This document shows positions 1 through 8,710 of a DNA stretch of 64,000 nucleotides, piece after piece (position 1 is the stretch's first letter; every line of letters starts with the position of its first letter). Origin of the DNA: Skermanella stibiiresistens SB22 (GTDB lineage: Bacteria; Pseudomonadota; Alphaproteobacteria; Azospirillales; Azospirillaceae); the NCBI RefSeq assembly GCF_000576635.1, contig NZ_AVFL01000020.1:1-64000 (forward strand), in the 5' to 3' direction. The notes under the pieces were generated by a model. It saw only the letters and a program-made list of their open reading frames with translations. It had not been told where the DNA came from and did no database searches. The translations under genes and the position numbers were made by a program.

Positions 1-51
1 CGTGCCGATGTTGCAGTGCGGCTTGTTCCGCTCAAATTTCGCCTTCGCCAT
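1..51 (-). CDS. tuf: Elongation factor Tu, N-terminal fragment cut by the window edge
   Basis: The reverse complement of the first 51 bases reads MAKAKFERNKPHCNIGT, the characteristic start of EF-Tu, the GTPase that delivers aminoacyl-tRNA to the ribosome. Only 17 codons lie in the window; the rest is off the left edge. A purine-rich GAAAGAG stands a few bases before the ATG. Upstream on the same strand lie tRNA-Gly and tRNA-Tyr, an arrangement like the tRNA-tufB operons of other proteobacteria, so co-transcription is likely. The N-terminus alone cannot tell which tuf copy this is. Confidence 0.9.
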   Translation of the reverse strand, partial: MAKAKFERNKPHCNIGT

Positions 52-180
52 CGCTCTTTCTGTCCCCGCGGCTTATGCCGACATCCATCCGAAGATCAAA
101 AACACAAGTACCGGAGCCGGCATCCGTCGTCCCTCGGGACAAAGCCCAGGACTGGGCCCAAGGAACCAGGCAGGCAGGAA

Positions 181-254
181 TGGAGCGGGTGAAGGGAATC
201 GAACCCTCGTCACCAGTTTGGAAGACTGGAGCTCTACCATTGAGCTACACCCGC
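181..254 (-). tRNA. tRNA-Gly (anticodon TCC)
   Basis: The minus strand folds as a complete cloverleaf of 74 nt including an encoded CCA. The acceptor stem pairs GCGGGTG with CACCCGC, the T-arm carries GGTTCGATTCC, and the anticodon loop CTTCCAA gives TCC, which reads GGA/GGG glycine codons. It lies 76 bases after tRNA-Tyr and about 130 bases before tuf, so it is probably processed from a tRNA-tuf transcript. Confidence 0.96.
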
Positions 255-330
255 CCGAACCATTTCCTGACGGCGCCATCGACACCGGTCTGCCGATCCA
301 GACCGGCTCATCCGGTCGTGATGGCAGAGA

Positions 331-416
331 TGGTGGAAGGGGCTGGATTCGAACCAGCGTACGCTATCGCGGGCAGATTTACAGTCTGCTGCCTTTAACC
401 ACTCGGCCACCCTTCC
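331..416 (-). tRNA. tRNA-Tyr (anticodon GTA)
   Basis: An 86-nt class II tRNA with encoded CCA. The acceptor stem pairs GGAAGGG with CCCTTCC, and the long variable arm expected of bacterial tRNA-Tyr is present. The anticodon stem-loop CAGACTGTAAATCTG places GTA in the loop. It heads the tRNA-Tyr/tRNA-Gly/tuf series on the minus strand. Confidence 0.96.
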
Positions 417-541
417 AACCGTCCCGGTCGCCCGGAACGGAGAAGCGCACTATGGTAATTTCGCTTCCATTGTCAACGCCTAAAGATGATCGAACTCCGC
501 GCTGGCATCGTAATTACAAGTAAGCCAAAGTCCCCTCCATC

Positions 542-1402
542 ATGACCAGACACAAGCATCCCCGCTCCGCCCAGCCCGCCACCTCCCCGGCCACGCCCGC
601 CGCGGCGCAGCCCGCGCGCCGGCACAAGCCCGGCCCCTCGCAGTCCAGCGGAAACAAAGCCGGAAAGCCCGGGCTGCTGTTCGGCCTTCACCCGGTCGCG
701 GCGGCGTGGACCAACCCCGACCGGCGCTGTACGCGCCTGCTCGCGACCGAGGGCGCGTTGGCCAGCTTGGCCGACGCCATCGAGCGGGCCAAGGCGGCGG
801 GCCTGGAGCGGCCAAAGCCGACCGTGGTGGAGCGTACGGAGCTGGATCGCCTGCTGCCGCCCGGCGCCGTCCACCAGGGGCTGGTGCTGGACGCCTCCCC
901 CCTGCCGGAGGTCGACCTGGACGACATCGTTCGCCAGGGCTCCCTGAAGGACGAGGACATCATCGTCGTGCTGGATCAGGTGACGGACCCGCACAATGTC
1001 GGCGCCATCCTGCGCTCCGCCGCCGCGTTCGGCGCCAGCGCGGTGGTCCTGCCCGACCGCAACGCGCCGGAGATGACCGGCACGCTGGCGAAGAGCGCGT
1101 CGGGAGCGGCCGAGGTCGTGCCGCTGGTTCGGATCGTCAACCTCGCCCGCTCCCTGACGGAGCTGCGCGAGGCCGGCTACTGGTGCGTCGGTCTGGACGA
1201 ATCGGGCGGCAAGACACTGGCCCAGCTTGGCCTCAAGGGCAAGGTCGCCCTCGTGATGGGAGCGGAGGGCAGCGGGCTGCGCCGGCTGACCATGGAGCGG
1301 TGCGACGAAATCGCCCGCCTGCCGACCGGTGGCCCGATCGGCAGCCTCAACGTCTCCAACGCCGCCGCGGTGTCTCTCTACGAGCTGGCGCGGTTGCGCT
1401 GA
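542..1402 (+). CDS. rlmB: 23S rRNA (guanosine-2'-O-)-methyltransferase RlmB, SpoU/TrmH family
   Basis: 286 aa. Methylates the ribose 2'-OH of a conserved 23S rRNA guanosine (G2251 in E. coli) using SAM. After a low-complexity Ala/Pro/Lys-rich leader of about 45 residues comes the SpoU substrate-binding domain (LFGLHPVAAAW). The trefoil-knot domain follows with its three motifs: DPHNVGAILRSA (about 145-160), VMGAEGSGLRR (about 238-248) and GGPIGSLNVSNAAAVSLYE near the C-terminus. The ATG at 542 is the first in-frame ATG after an upstream stop, but no good Shine-Dalgarno precedes it, so the leader length is uncertain. It converges with the phosphoesterase gene 24 bases downstream. Confidence 0.92.
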   Translation: MTRHKHPRSAQPATSPATPAAAQPARRHKPGPSQSSGNKAGKPGLLFGLHPVAAAWTNPDRRCTRLLATEGALASLADAIERAKAAGLERPKPTVVERTELDRLLPPGAVHQGLVLDASPLPEVDLDDIVRQGSLKDEDIIVVLDQVTDPHNVGAILRSAAAFGASAVVLPDRNAPEMTGTLAKSASGAAEVVPLVRIVNLARSLTELREAGYWCVGLDESGGKTLAQLGLKGKVALVMGAEGSGLRRLTMERCDEIARLPTGGPIGSLNVSNAAAVSLYELARLR

Positions 1403-1426
1403 ACCGGCCTCGGAAGCGGTGGGGGC

Positions 1427-3364
1427 TCAGTTCGACAGGTCGATCCGATACTTGGCGAAGCCATTGTCGGCGTCACCCAGCGCGCTGATCCTGCCGCCCG
1501 CCGGCAAGGCGTCCTTCGCCTTGGGGGAGGACACGAAGGTCACCTCCGCCTTGCCGCCGATGGGGACCAGGGACCAGTTGCCATCGGAGGCCGGATCGAT
1601 CGTCTTGCGCTCGAAGATGTAGTTGACCAGCGCCGTCCTGTTCTCGTCCGGCGCCTCGACGATGACGTTGGAGCCATCCAGGCCGGGGAACTTGCCGCCG
1701 CCACCGGCGCGGTAGTTGTTGGTCACCACCACGAAGCGCCGCTGATCGTCGATCGGCTTGCCCTCTAACGCCAAATCCCGGATCCGGTGCGACTCCGGGG
1801 CCACCACCTTGCCGTCGCCGTCGTAACGCGCGGGCTTCGAGACGTCGATCCCGTAGGTCACGCCGTCGATCACGTCGAAGTTATAGCTGGGAAACGCCGT
1901 GTTCAGCAGCGGCTGCTCGCCGGCCTTGGTGGGGTCGATCCGGTTGAAGGCGCCGGCGGACATCTCCAGCCATTCCCGCACCTGGGCGCCGGTCATCACG
2001 ACCGCCCGCAGGGTGTTGGGATAGAGGTACAGGTCCGCGGCGTTCTTGATCGCGATCCGCCCCGCCGGAATGTCGGTGAAGTAATCCGGCCCGCCACGGC
2101 CGCCGGCCTTGAACGGCGCTCCGGCGGATAGCACCGGCAAGCCCTCGTACTCCGTGCCCTTCAGCAGGTGCTGGACATACCAAGCCTGGGCGTTGGTCAC
2201 GATCTGGATGGAGGGATCGTCCTGGACCAGCGCGAAGTAGCTGTTGATCGGTGCCGTCGTCTCGCCGATCGGCTGCCGGACATAGCCCAGCGTCGCCTCG
2301 TGGTCGGCCTTCAGGGCCTCGACGATCGCCGGGTCCGAGTCGACCAGCGCCACCTTCTGTTTGTCCTTCGTCTCCCAAATTGGGCGCACGGAGGATGTGG
2401 CGTCGGCCACCGACCATCTGCCGCCCTCCTCCTTCAGCGTCAGGTCGATCAGGCCCAGATGGCTGCCCCAGAACCCGGGCATGACCACAGGCACCCCATG
2501 GATCGTTCCCTTTCCCATGTCCGCACCGGGCAGACCCGAGAAATCGGGTCCGGGGAAGACCTTGTGCTGATGACCGGACAAAACGGCGTCGATGCCCTCG
2601 ACCTCGGTCAGGTACGCGGCGGCGTTCTCCTCGCCGCCGACGCGCGGTTCGCCCGACAGCCCGCTGTGGCAGAGCGCCACGACGATGTCGGCGCCCTTGG
2701 CTCGCAGTTCGGGGACGTATTTCCGAGCGGCCTCGACGATGTCGATGGTCGAGACCTTGCCGTCCAGCGCCGCCTTGTCCCAGGTGGTGACCTGCGGCGG
2801 CACGAAGCCGATGACGCCGATCCTCAGCGCGTGGACCCGCCCGGCCTCGTCGGTCACCTGCCGGGTAAGGATCTCGTAGGGCTTGAAGTAGGGCTGGCCG
2901 TCCGAGACCCGCGTCACGTTGGCGGCCACGATCGGAAAGGTGGCGCTGGCCTGGGCGTTGGCCAGAAAGTCCAGGCCATAGTTGAACTCGTGGTTGCCGA
3001 CCGTGCTGGCATCGTATTTCAGCAGGTTCATCGCCTTGTAAACGGGATGGACTTCGCCCCGCCCCAGCCCCCGCTCCCGAGCCACGAAGTCGCCCAGGGG
3101 ATTGCCCTGGATCGCGTCGGCGTTGTCGAGCAGCAGGCTGTTCCTCGACTCGGCGCGGGCCTTGGCGATCAAGGTGGCGGTTCGCGCCAGTCCGACGGTG
3201 ATGTCCTCCTTGTCGGCATAGTAGTTGTACGGCAGCAGGTTGACATGGATGTCGGTGGTGCCGAGCAGCCGAAGCTGGACGGTGGCATCGGCCCTGACTC
3301 CCGTACCGGCCAAGCATGTCGTGGCGCCCAGGGCCAGCGCCACCAAGAAGCTTCTGCGGTCCAT
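1427..3364 (-). CDS. cpdB: Periplasmic 2',3'-cyclic-nucleotide 2'-phosphodiesterase/3'-nucleotidase (CpdB-like)
   Basis: 645 aa from the ATG at 3364, which has GGGAG just upstream. A longer reading to 3409 adds residues ahead of the signal peptide and is rejected. The N-terminus MDRRSFLVALALGA is a twin-arginine-type signal (RRSFL). The metallophosphoesterase domain shows LLGTTDIHVN, LDNADAIQGNPLGD, VGNHEFNYG, CHSGLSGE and SGHQHKVFPG, the two-metal ligands of the 5'-nucleotidase superfamily. A 5'-nucleotidase C-terminal domain with substrate-stacking aromatics follows. The enzyme hydrolyses 2',3'-cyclic nucleotides and 3'-nucleotides in the periplasm for phosphate and nucleoside salvage. UshA-like substrate preference cannot be excluded from motifs alone. 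Confidence 0.88.
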   Translation of the reverse strand: MDRRSFLVALALGATTCLAGTGVRADATVQLRLLGTTDIHVNLLPYNYYADKEDITVGLARTATLIAKARAESRNSLLLDNADAIQGNPLGDFVARERGLGRGEVHPVYKAMNLLKYDASTVGNHEFNYGLDFLANAQASATFPIVAANVTRVSDGQPYFKPYEILTRQVTDEAGRVHALRIGVIGFVPPQVTTWDKAALDGKVSTIDIVEAARKYVPELRAKGADIVVALCHSGLSGEPRVGGEENAAAYLTEVEGIDAVLSGHQHKVFPGPDFSGLPGADMGKGTIHGVPVVMPGFWGSHLGLIDLTLKEEGGRWSVADATSSVRPIWETKDKQKVALVDSDPAIVEALKADHEATLGYVRQPIGETTAPINSYFALVQDDPSIQIVTNAQAWYVQHLLKGTEYEGLPVLSAGAPFKAGGRGGPDYFTDIPAGRIAIKNAADLYLYPNTLRAVVMTGAQVREWLEMSAGAFNRIDPTKAGEQPLLNTAFPSYNFDVIDGVTYGIDVSKPARYDGDGKVVAPESHRIRDLALEGKPIDDQRRFVVVTNNYRAGGGGKFPGLDGSNVIVEAPDENRTALVNYIFERKTIDPASDGNWSLVPIGGKAEVTFVSSPKAKDALPAGGRISALGDADNGFAKYRIDLSN

Positions 3365-3555
3365 CTCGTCTCCCGGAAGGGCGGATAAGCGGAGGCCACC
3401 CTCCGCCAATACCCCTGGGTTAGCGGCACTGGGGCGGGGGCGTCAACCGGCCTGACCCCGCGGCACCCATCCCAGAGGAAATCTTCACCTCGGACTTGTC
3501 CCGGACATCCCGCGGCGCTAGTCTGCCGTCCGTCGAGAGACGCGTCGAACGGTGG

Positions 3556-3630
3556 GCCGGCTTAGCACAGTGGTAGTGCAGCGGTTTTGTAAACCGAAGG
3601 TCGGGGGTTCAAATCCCTCAGCCGGCACCA
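3556..3630 (+). tRNA. tRNA-Thr (anticodon TGT)
   Basis: A 75-nt cloverleaf with encoded CCA. The acceptor arm pairs GCCGGCT with AGCCGGC, the D-loop contains GTGGTAG, the T-loop contains GGTTCAAATCC, and the anticodon stem GCGGTTTTGTAAACCG puts TGT in the loop (reads ACA/ACG). It stands alone between cpdB and the HWE kinase. No duplicated 3' end suggesting an integrated element was seen nearby. Confidence 0.96.
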
Positions 3631-3761
3631 GTTCGAAGCCCCGACAACCCCTGGCGACATCTTGTTATTGGGTTCGGTGGAGACGCCGCAACCTGAGCCG
3701 GACCGTTGCATCCGTGCCGTCTTTCGCGCGCGGCGAACAGGCGGGCCGATGCCGAACGCCA

Positions 3762-6638
3762 TCAAACACCCATTTCGACATCTTCATTTACCGGCTTGGC
3801 ATCGGTCATGAGGTGATTGACCGCCACGAGGAGATTATTGGCGTTCACCGGCTTGTTGAGGACAGGTGCGCCGGGATGCCGACGTGCGGAGGATCCCCCA
3901 GCGTGATAGCCGGTACAGAACAGAAACGGCACGCCCATGTTCTCGAGGGCGGCGGCGACCGGATCGATGGTCGAGCCGAACAGGTTGACATCGAGCACGG
4001 CGGCATCGGGAGGGCCGGCCCGGAGAAGCTCGAGCGCGTCCTCGACACGGCCGACCGGCCCAAGGACGGCGAAGCCATGGCGCTCCAGAAGTTGCTGCAG
4101 CGCCAGCGCGGTCAGCGCCTCGTCCTCGACAATCATCACCCTCCTCCCCATTCCCACCACCGGCGTACCGCTCCAGTGCCGGCTGACTGGCTCGGGCGCG
4201 TCCAAGCCGCTGGCTTGCCAAGTGTCAGCCGGTAAGGTGATCTGGCATGCCAGTCCAGGACTATCTAGGTGGAGTTGCATCTCGCCACCGAGTTGCGACT
4301 CGATCACCTGTCGCAACAACTCGGTACCGAAACCCTGGCGTGGCGGCGCTCCATCACCAATTGGGCCGCCACTCTCCTGCCACAGCAGGCAAAGCGCGTC
4401 CCCGGCCTCCTGTGCCGACCAGAAAACCTCTATCCGACCCTGGGCGCTGGTCAGCGATCCATGCTTGGCGGCATTGGTGGCGAGTTCGTGCAGGGCCAGG
4501 GAAACCGCTTGAGTGGCTTCCGGACGCAGCGACACCGCTGGGCCGGTCAGCGTGATCCTGCCTTCGCCGCCATAGGCCAGCAACTCCTCGAACAGGAGTT
4601 GCCGCAAATCCGCCCCTGACCACTGGCCAATCGCCAAGAGGGAGTGCGCCCGCGCCATGGCCTGGATACGACCTTCGACCGCCCTGAAGAACTCGCCCGG
4701 ATCATCGGACCTGGAGAGTTGCACGATCGACTGGACGACCATCAGGGCGTTCTTGGCCCTGTGGTCCACCTCCCGCATCAGAAGCTTGAGCCTCTCCTCG
4801 CCGTCGCGGCGATCCGTGACGTCGATGGCCACGCTGACCACCAGCCTTTGTCCCGACGCCGCGCGGCCGATCGGCGCCGACCTGAAGGCCCAGACCCGCT
4901 TGGCTCCGGTCGCCGTGCGAATCACGTACTCGCCCTCGTCGATGGGACGGTCGAGGGCATAGAGGCGATCTATGTCCGCTCGGACGGCGTTTCCCACCCC
5001 CATTCCGCCGGACCGGCCATATGCCCGCTCCGTCCAATCCGCGATCGTCGCGAGCTCGCCGCGATCGTATCCGCTGATCTCGAGCCATGCTCGGCTGATA
5101 TGGAGGATTTTCCCGCTTTCAGCGCGGACCATCATGGGAAATGGAGCTCCCTCGATCACCCGGCGCAGCCGATCGCGCTCCTCCTCCGCCTGCCGCTCCG
5201 CCAGTCTCCGGGCCGATATGTCGCGCATGATGCCCGTGAAGAATCGCTGCCCCTCGCTGTCGCGCCACCAGGCGATCGAGAGTTCCAGAGGAAACAACGT
5301 GCCATCGCTGCGGCGCCCCTCCACCTGCCGGCCAATGCCGATGATCCGGGCTATCCCGGTCTTGAGATAGCTGTCGATGTAACCTCCGTGCCGTCGCCGA
5401 TGCTCGTCCCCCATCAACATCGATACGTCGCGGCCCAACAGGTCCGCGACATCATATCCGAAGACGCGCGCGGCCGCGGGGTTGGCCGCCCTCATGGTCC
5501 CGCCCTCGTCGATGACGACGAGGGCGTCGACGGCCGTGTCGAACACGGCCCGGTGTCGCTCCTCGCTGGTCTGCAGCGCACGCTGACGACCATCCAGGGT
5601 GTCGGCCATGGCGTTGAAGTCGGCGGCCAAGCTGGCGAACTCGACGGCGCTGGGAGAAACGGTGGCGCGCGCGTCGAGCTGGCCGCCCCGCCAGCGTCGG
5701 GCGACCGCCGCCAGATGTCCCGCTGGAGTTTGGATATGGCGATGTCCCAGCCAGATGACGAGCACGGTGGCTCCGACGGCGACCACCATCAGGAGCCAAA
5801 GCGTTCGTGTTCGACTGTCTCGGATACCGGCCAAGGCTCCAGCCTCGTCAAGACCGATGGACAGGAACAAGTCGTCGCCGCCATGGGGAACCGGCGAGAA
5901 GGCGATGAGCCGCTCCACCCCATCGAGATCCGAAAGCAGCATGGCTCCTGGATCCGCGAGAAACGCGAGTTCCATGAAACGGTCGGGCAACGTCGTTCCC
6001 GTCATTCCAGCCGTGTGAGGCGATCGATACAGGATCAAGCCGGCACGGTCGGCGACAGTAAGCGTCGAGTTGGGTGGCAGCGGCTTGCCACCAAGTCCGG
6101 CGCCCAGCCAGTCGATCTCGATCAGTGCCACCGCGACGCCGATGACGTTCCGGACCACGGGATCGGTCACCGGAACCGCCAACGGCAGGACCGTCCTGCC
6201 GGTCAAGCGGGTGGTGATCCTCGCACCCGTGCGGGCGGAACCAGCCAGCGCCACCGCCACATGGTCACGGTCGGAGACATCCAGCCCGATCGCCCGCACC
6301 TCGGTGGCGCAACGAATGATGCCGCGCTCGTCGGTCACATGGAAGCTCAAGTGGCTTGGATACTCGGCGCGCAGACGTTCGACAAGGTTTTGACACTGGG
6401 GCCAGTCCCCCTCCAGGACGACCCTCGTCTGGCGCAGCATCGACAATAGTTGTCGAACGCCAGAAAGGATCGCGGATTGCTGCGCCTCGATCATTTGCAG
6501 CAGACGCATCGCCTCGGCGTGCGTTGATTTGACCTGCTGTTGTTCGAGTTGGAAGGTTGAATGGATCTGCATGGCGCTGATTGGAAGCAGCGCCGCACCC
6601 ATGACCGCGAGCAGGCGGTGAACAAGCTTCAAGGGCAT
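3762..6638 (-). CDS. Membrane-bound HWE-family hybrid histidine kinase with two PAS domains and a receiver
   Basis: 958 aa. TM1 is at about residues 9-25, followed by a periplasmic sensor region (about 30-275), TM2 at about 279-298 and a HAMP-like segment to about 350. PAS1 (about 360-480) and PAS2 (about 490-612) precede the kinase. The dimerisation segment MREVDHRAKNALMVV marks the HWE/HisKA_2 class, with phospho-acceptor H626. The N-box LHELATNAAKH is at about 716-726, and the W-x-E signature (LWQES) is at about 752-756. A C-terminal receiver (about 833-945) has acidic VEDE, phospho-acceptor D883 in LDVN and K929. The periplasmic domain probably senses a small ligand; the output partner is not in the window. 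No operon partner is evident. Confidence 0.88.
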   Translation of the reverse strand: MPLKLVHRLLAVMGAALLPISAMQIHSTFQLEQQQVKSTHAEAMRLLQMIEAQQSAILSGVRQLLSMLRQTRVVLEGDWPQCQNLVERLRAEYPSHLSFHVTDERGIIRCATEVRAIGLDVSDRDHVAVALAGSARTGARITTRLTGRTVLPLAVPVTDPVVRNVIGVAVALIEIDWLGAGLGGKPLPPNSTLTVADRAGLILYRSPHTAGMTGTTLPDRFMELAFLADPGAMLLSDLDGVERLIAFSPVPHGGDDLFLSIGLDEAGALAGIRDSRTRTLWLLMVVAVGATVLVIWLGHRHIQTPAGHLAAVARRWRGGQLDARATVSPSAVEFASLAADFNAMADTLDGRQRALQTSEERHRAVFDTAVDALVVIDEGGTMRAANPAAARVFGYDVADLLGRDVSMLMGDEHRRRHGGYIDSYLKTGIARIIGIGRQVEGRRSDGTLFPLELSIAWWRDSEGQRFFTGIMRDISARRLAERQAEEERDRLRRVIEGAPFPMMVRAESGKILHISRAWLEISGYDRGELATIADWTERAYGRSGGMGVGNAVRADIDRLYALDRPIDEGEYVIRTATGAKRVWAFRSAPIGRAASGQRLVVSVAIDVTDRRDGEERLKLLMREVDHRAKNALMVVQSIVQLSRSDDPGEFFRAVEGRIQAMARAHSLLAIGQWSGADLRQLLFEELLAYGGEGRITLTGPAVSLRPEATQAVSLALHELATNAAKHGSLTSAQGRIEVFWSAQEAGDALCLLWQESGGPIGDGAPPRQGFGTELLRQVIESQLGGEMQLHLDSPGLACQITLPADTWQASGLDAPEPVSRHWSGTPVVGMGRRVMIVEDEALTALALQQLLERHGFAVLGPVGRVEDALELLRAGPPDAAVLDVNLFGSTIDPVAAALENMGVPFLFCTGYHAGGSSARRHPGAPVLNKPVNANNLLVAVNHLMTDAKPVNEDVEMGV

Positions 6639-7279
6639 GACGCTTGTCCCATCGCTCCGGAATGCCGTCGAGAGCGGGAAAATCGTCCCGTCTCGTCAGT
6701 GCTCATGATCCGACGGCATCCTACAACCGGAAACGGATGTCCAAGGACGATAAGGGGACGATCCACTATCATGATAGCCTTCACCCCTACCGGATCCTCT
6801 CAGCGGTACCGAGATCCATTTCCTGTCGCCAGAGTGATCCACCCGACCGCAAAATTCTCATTATGGAAAATATGTTACAGACGACCCGCAGTATGTGCAA
6901 CCTATAATAAAAATATTAAATTGATGTGCTTGTTAAAGTTGCTTAGGAAACTGATGACCATTGACGCCCAAGGGGCAGGAAGCGTTGAATACTGTCACTC
7001 TTGATTGCATCATAACCAAATAAGTCTGTGCCCATCCTGTCAATCCTCTTTATCCGTGTTGAAAAAACCTACCCATGCATCAACTGATCCAAATACATCG
7101 TCCGGTGGACTATCCTCCGATATTTTCAAGACCTACTAGACAATAGGGATTTCATTGACACGGATAAAGAGGATCCACAGGATGGACACAGATATCAAGT
7201 CTTTATGAATCCTGGACCAAACATTTATATTTTCAGCGATTGGACTTTCATTGGCTTGCCAAGAATTTGCCCATCACAC
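6639..7279. other. AT-rich intergenic region between the HWE kinase and the secretion operon
   Basis: About 640 bases without a supportable gene, visibly richer in A/T than its surroundings (especially 6850-7260). It holds the 5' region of the kinase and the 3' end of the minus-strand secretion operon. Short ORFs here lack ribosome sites and alphaproteobacterial codon use. The only distinct structure is the long imperfect inverted repeat listed separately. Confidence 0.6.
7025..7192. repeat. 35-base imperfect inverted repeat pair, 98 bases apart
   Basis: The left arm is 7025-7059 and the right arm 7158-7192. Read as reverse complement, the right arm matches the left over about 35 bases with roughly four differences. 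The shared core is ATCCTCTTTATCCGTGT, preceded by CCATCCTGT. The arms flank an AT-rich core with no ORF. This could be a small non-autonomous mobile element, a dispersed intergenic repeat or a processed RNA hairpin. No terminal target-site duplication was recognised. Confidence 0.75.
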
Positions 7280-8710
7280 TCACACGGGCTCGCGCAAGCT
7301 TTCATCAAGCGCTCGGATCAGCGGGTATAGGAAATAGGTGATCACACGCCGATCACCGACCAGGATCTCGCCCCGCACGCCCATGCCCGGCAGCAGACGG
7401 TTGTGTTCGGGCACGTTGCGCAGTTGGGTCGTGGTGAGTTCGACGCGGGCGCGGTAGTAGTTGGCCGGGCCCTCGCCGCGGGCCTCGTCGGGCCGGCGGA
7501 CGAAGGCGTCCTCGCTTAGGGTCCGCAGCCGCCCTTGCAGCAAGCCGTGCCGCTGGAACGGGAAGGCGTCGAGCTTGACCCGCACCTTGTCGTCCACCGC
7601 GACCGAGCCGACATCCGACGCGTTGATCTCGATCTCGGCTTCCAGCGTCGTGTTCAGCGGCACCAGGGTGATCAGCGTCTCGGCCTCCTGCACGACGGCG
7701 CCGGCGGAGCGGTCGGCGACTTCCAGAACGACGGCGTCCTCGGGAGCGCGTAGCAGCACCAGACTGGATTTGCGCTCGGCCTTCTGAATCTGCTCGACGA
7801 TGTCGCCATGGTCCGTCCGAGCCGCGATCAGTTCCTCGGCCGCCGTTCGGTGCCATTCCTCAAGGAACCCCGCGCGCTGGGCGCGCAATGCCTCGCCCTG
7901 GTGCTGAAGCTCGGTAAGCTTGTCCGTCGCGGCCTTCTGGGCGACCTCGACCTCAAGCCGCCGCTGGCGGGTCTCCAGCAGCACCGACCGTGCCACATTG
8001 CCATTGGCCGCCAGTTTCTCACGCATCTGCTCCAGATCGCGCGCCAAGGTCAATTGGTTGTTCAGCAACCCGGCGCTGGTTCGCGTGCCGGCGAGCGCCG
8101 CGTCGATCTGCGCCAATTGCTGATCGGCCGAGGCCAGCTTCATGTCCAGCTCCCGCCGCCGCTGGGCGAACAAGGCTTGCTGGACCAGATAGTCCGACCC
8201 CGCCCCGGCGCCGACCGCGAAATCCGCGTCGATCACCTCCGCGCGGAGACGGGCGATCCGCGCCTCCAGCGACTCCCGCCGCTTCTCCAACTGGGCTTGG
8301 TCCGCCTGGACGAAAGTGGGGTCCAACTCGGCCAGCACATCGCCCTTCCTGACGGTCTGCCCCGGCTCCACGTTGATCTTGCGAACGCTGGATATCTCCA
8401 GGGGCTGGATCACCAGCTTGGGGATCGGGGTGATCAGCCGGCCGGTCGTCGACACCACCCGGTCCAGCTTGGCGAAACAGGCCCAGCCGATCGCCGTCGC
8501 GATCACCAGCACCAGCAGCCAGACCATGCCCCGCGCCACCGGCGGGACCGGCGCGTGCTCGACAGCGCAACTGTCCGACTGGAAGGCAACCGCTTCGGGC
8601 GCGATGTCCGGCGGGCGCCGGCTGGGAGCCGGCAGGTAGCGGACATTGGACTGGATTCGCGACTGGGACGAGGGATCGGAAACCCTGTGGGAAGTCGATG
8701 AGACGCTCAT
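7280..8710 (-). CDS. Type I secretion membrane-fusion (periplasmic adaptor) protein, HlyD family
   Basis: 476 aa from the ATG at 8710, whose first bases overlap the stop of the exporter gene (ATGA); an upstream start at 8758 would lie inside that gene. A cytoplasmic N-tail of about 60 residues is followed by one TM helix (MVWLLVLVIATAIGWACFA). Then come a lipoyl/barrel-sandwich half (VEPGQTVRKGDVLAELDP), a long alpha-hairpin coiled coil and a beta-barrel ending near the C-terminus (LLPGMGVRGEILVG). It links the inner-membrane ABC exporter to an outer-membrane TolC-type channel, which is not encoded in the window. Last gene of the secretion operon. Confidence 0.92.
   Translation of the reverse strand: MSVSSTSHRVSDPSSQSRIQSNVRYLPAPSRRPPDIAPEAVAFQSDSCAVEHAPVPPVARGMVWLLVLVIATAIGWACFAKLDRVVSTTGRLITPIPKLVIQPLEISSVRKINVEPGQTVRKGDVLAELDPTFVQADQAQLEKRRESLEARIARLRAEVIDADFAVGAGAGSDYLVQQALFAQRRRELDMKLASADQQLAQIDAALAGTRTSAGLLNNQLTLARDLEQMREKLAANGNVARSVLLETRQRRLEVEVAQKAATDKLTELQHQGEALRAQRAGFLEEWHRTAAEELIAARTDHGDIVEQIQKAERKSSLVLLRAPEDAVVLEVADRSAGAVVQEAETLITLVPLNTTLEAEIEINASDVGSVAVDDKVRVKLDAFPFQRHGLLQGRLRTLSEDAFVRRPDEARGEGPANYYRARVELTTTQLRNVPEHNRLLPGMGVRGEILVGDRRVITYFLYPLIRALDESLREPV

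Noticed and set aside
3556-7192. tRNA-Thr as an integration site for a mobile element
   Set aside because: No integrase and no repeated tRNA 3' end were seen downstream.
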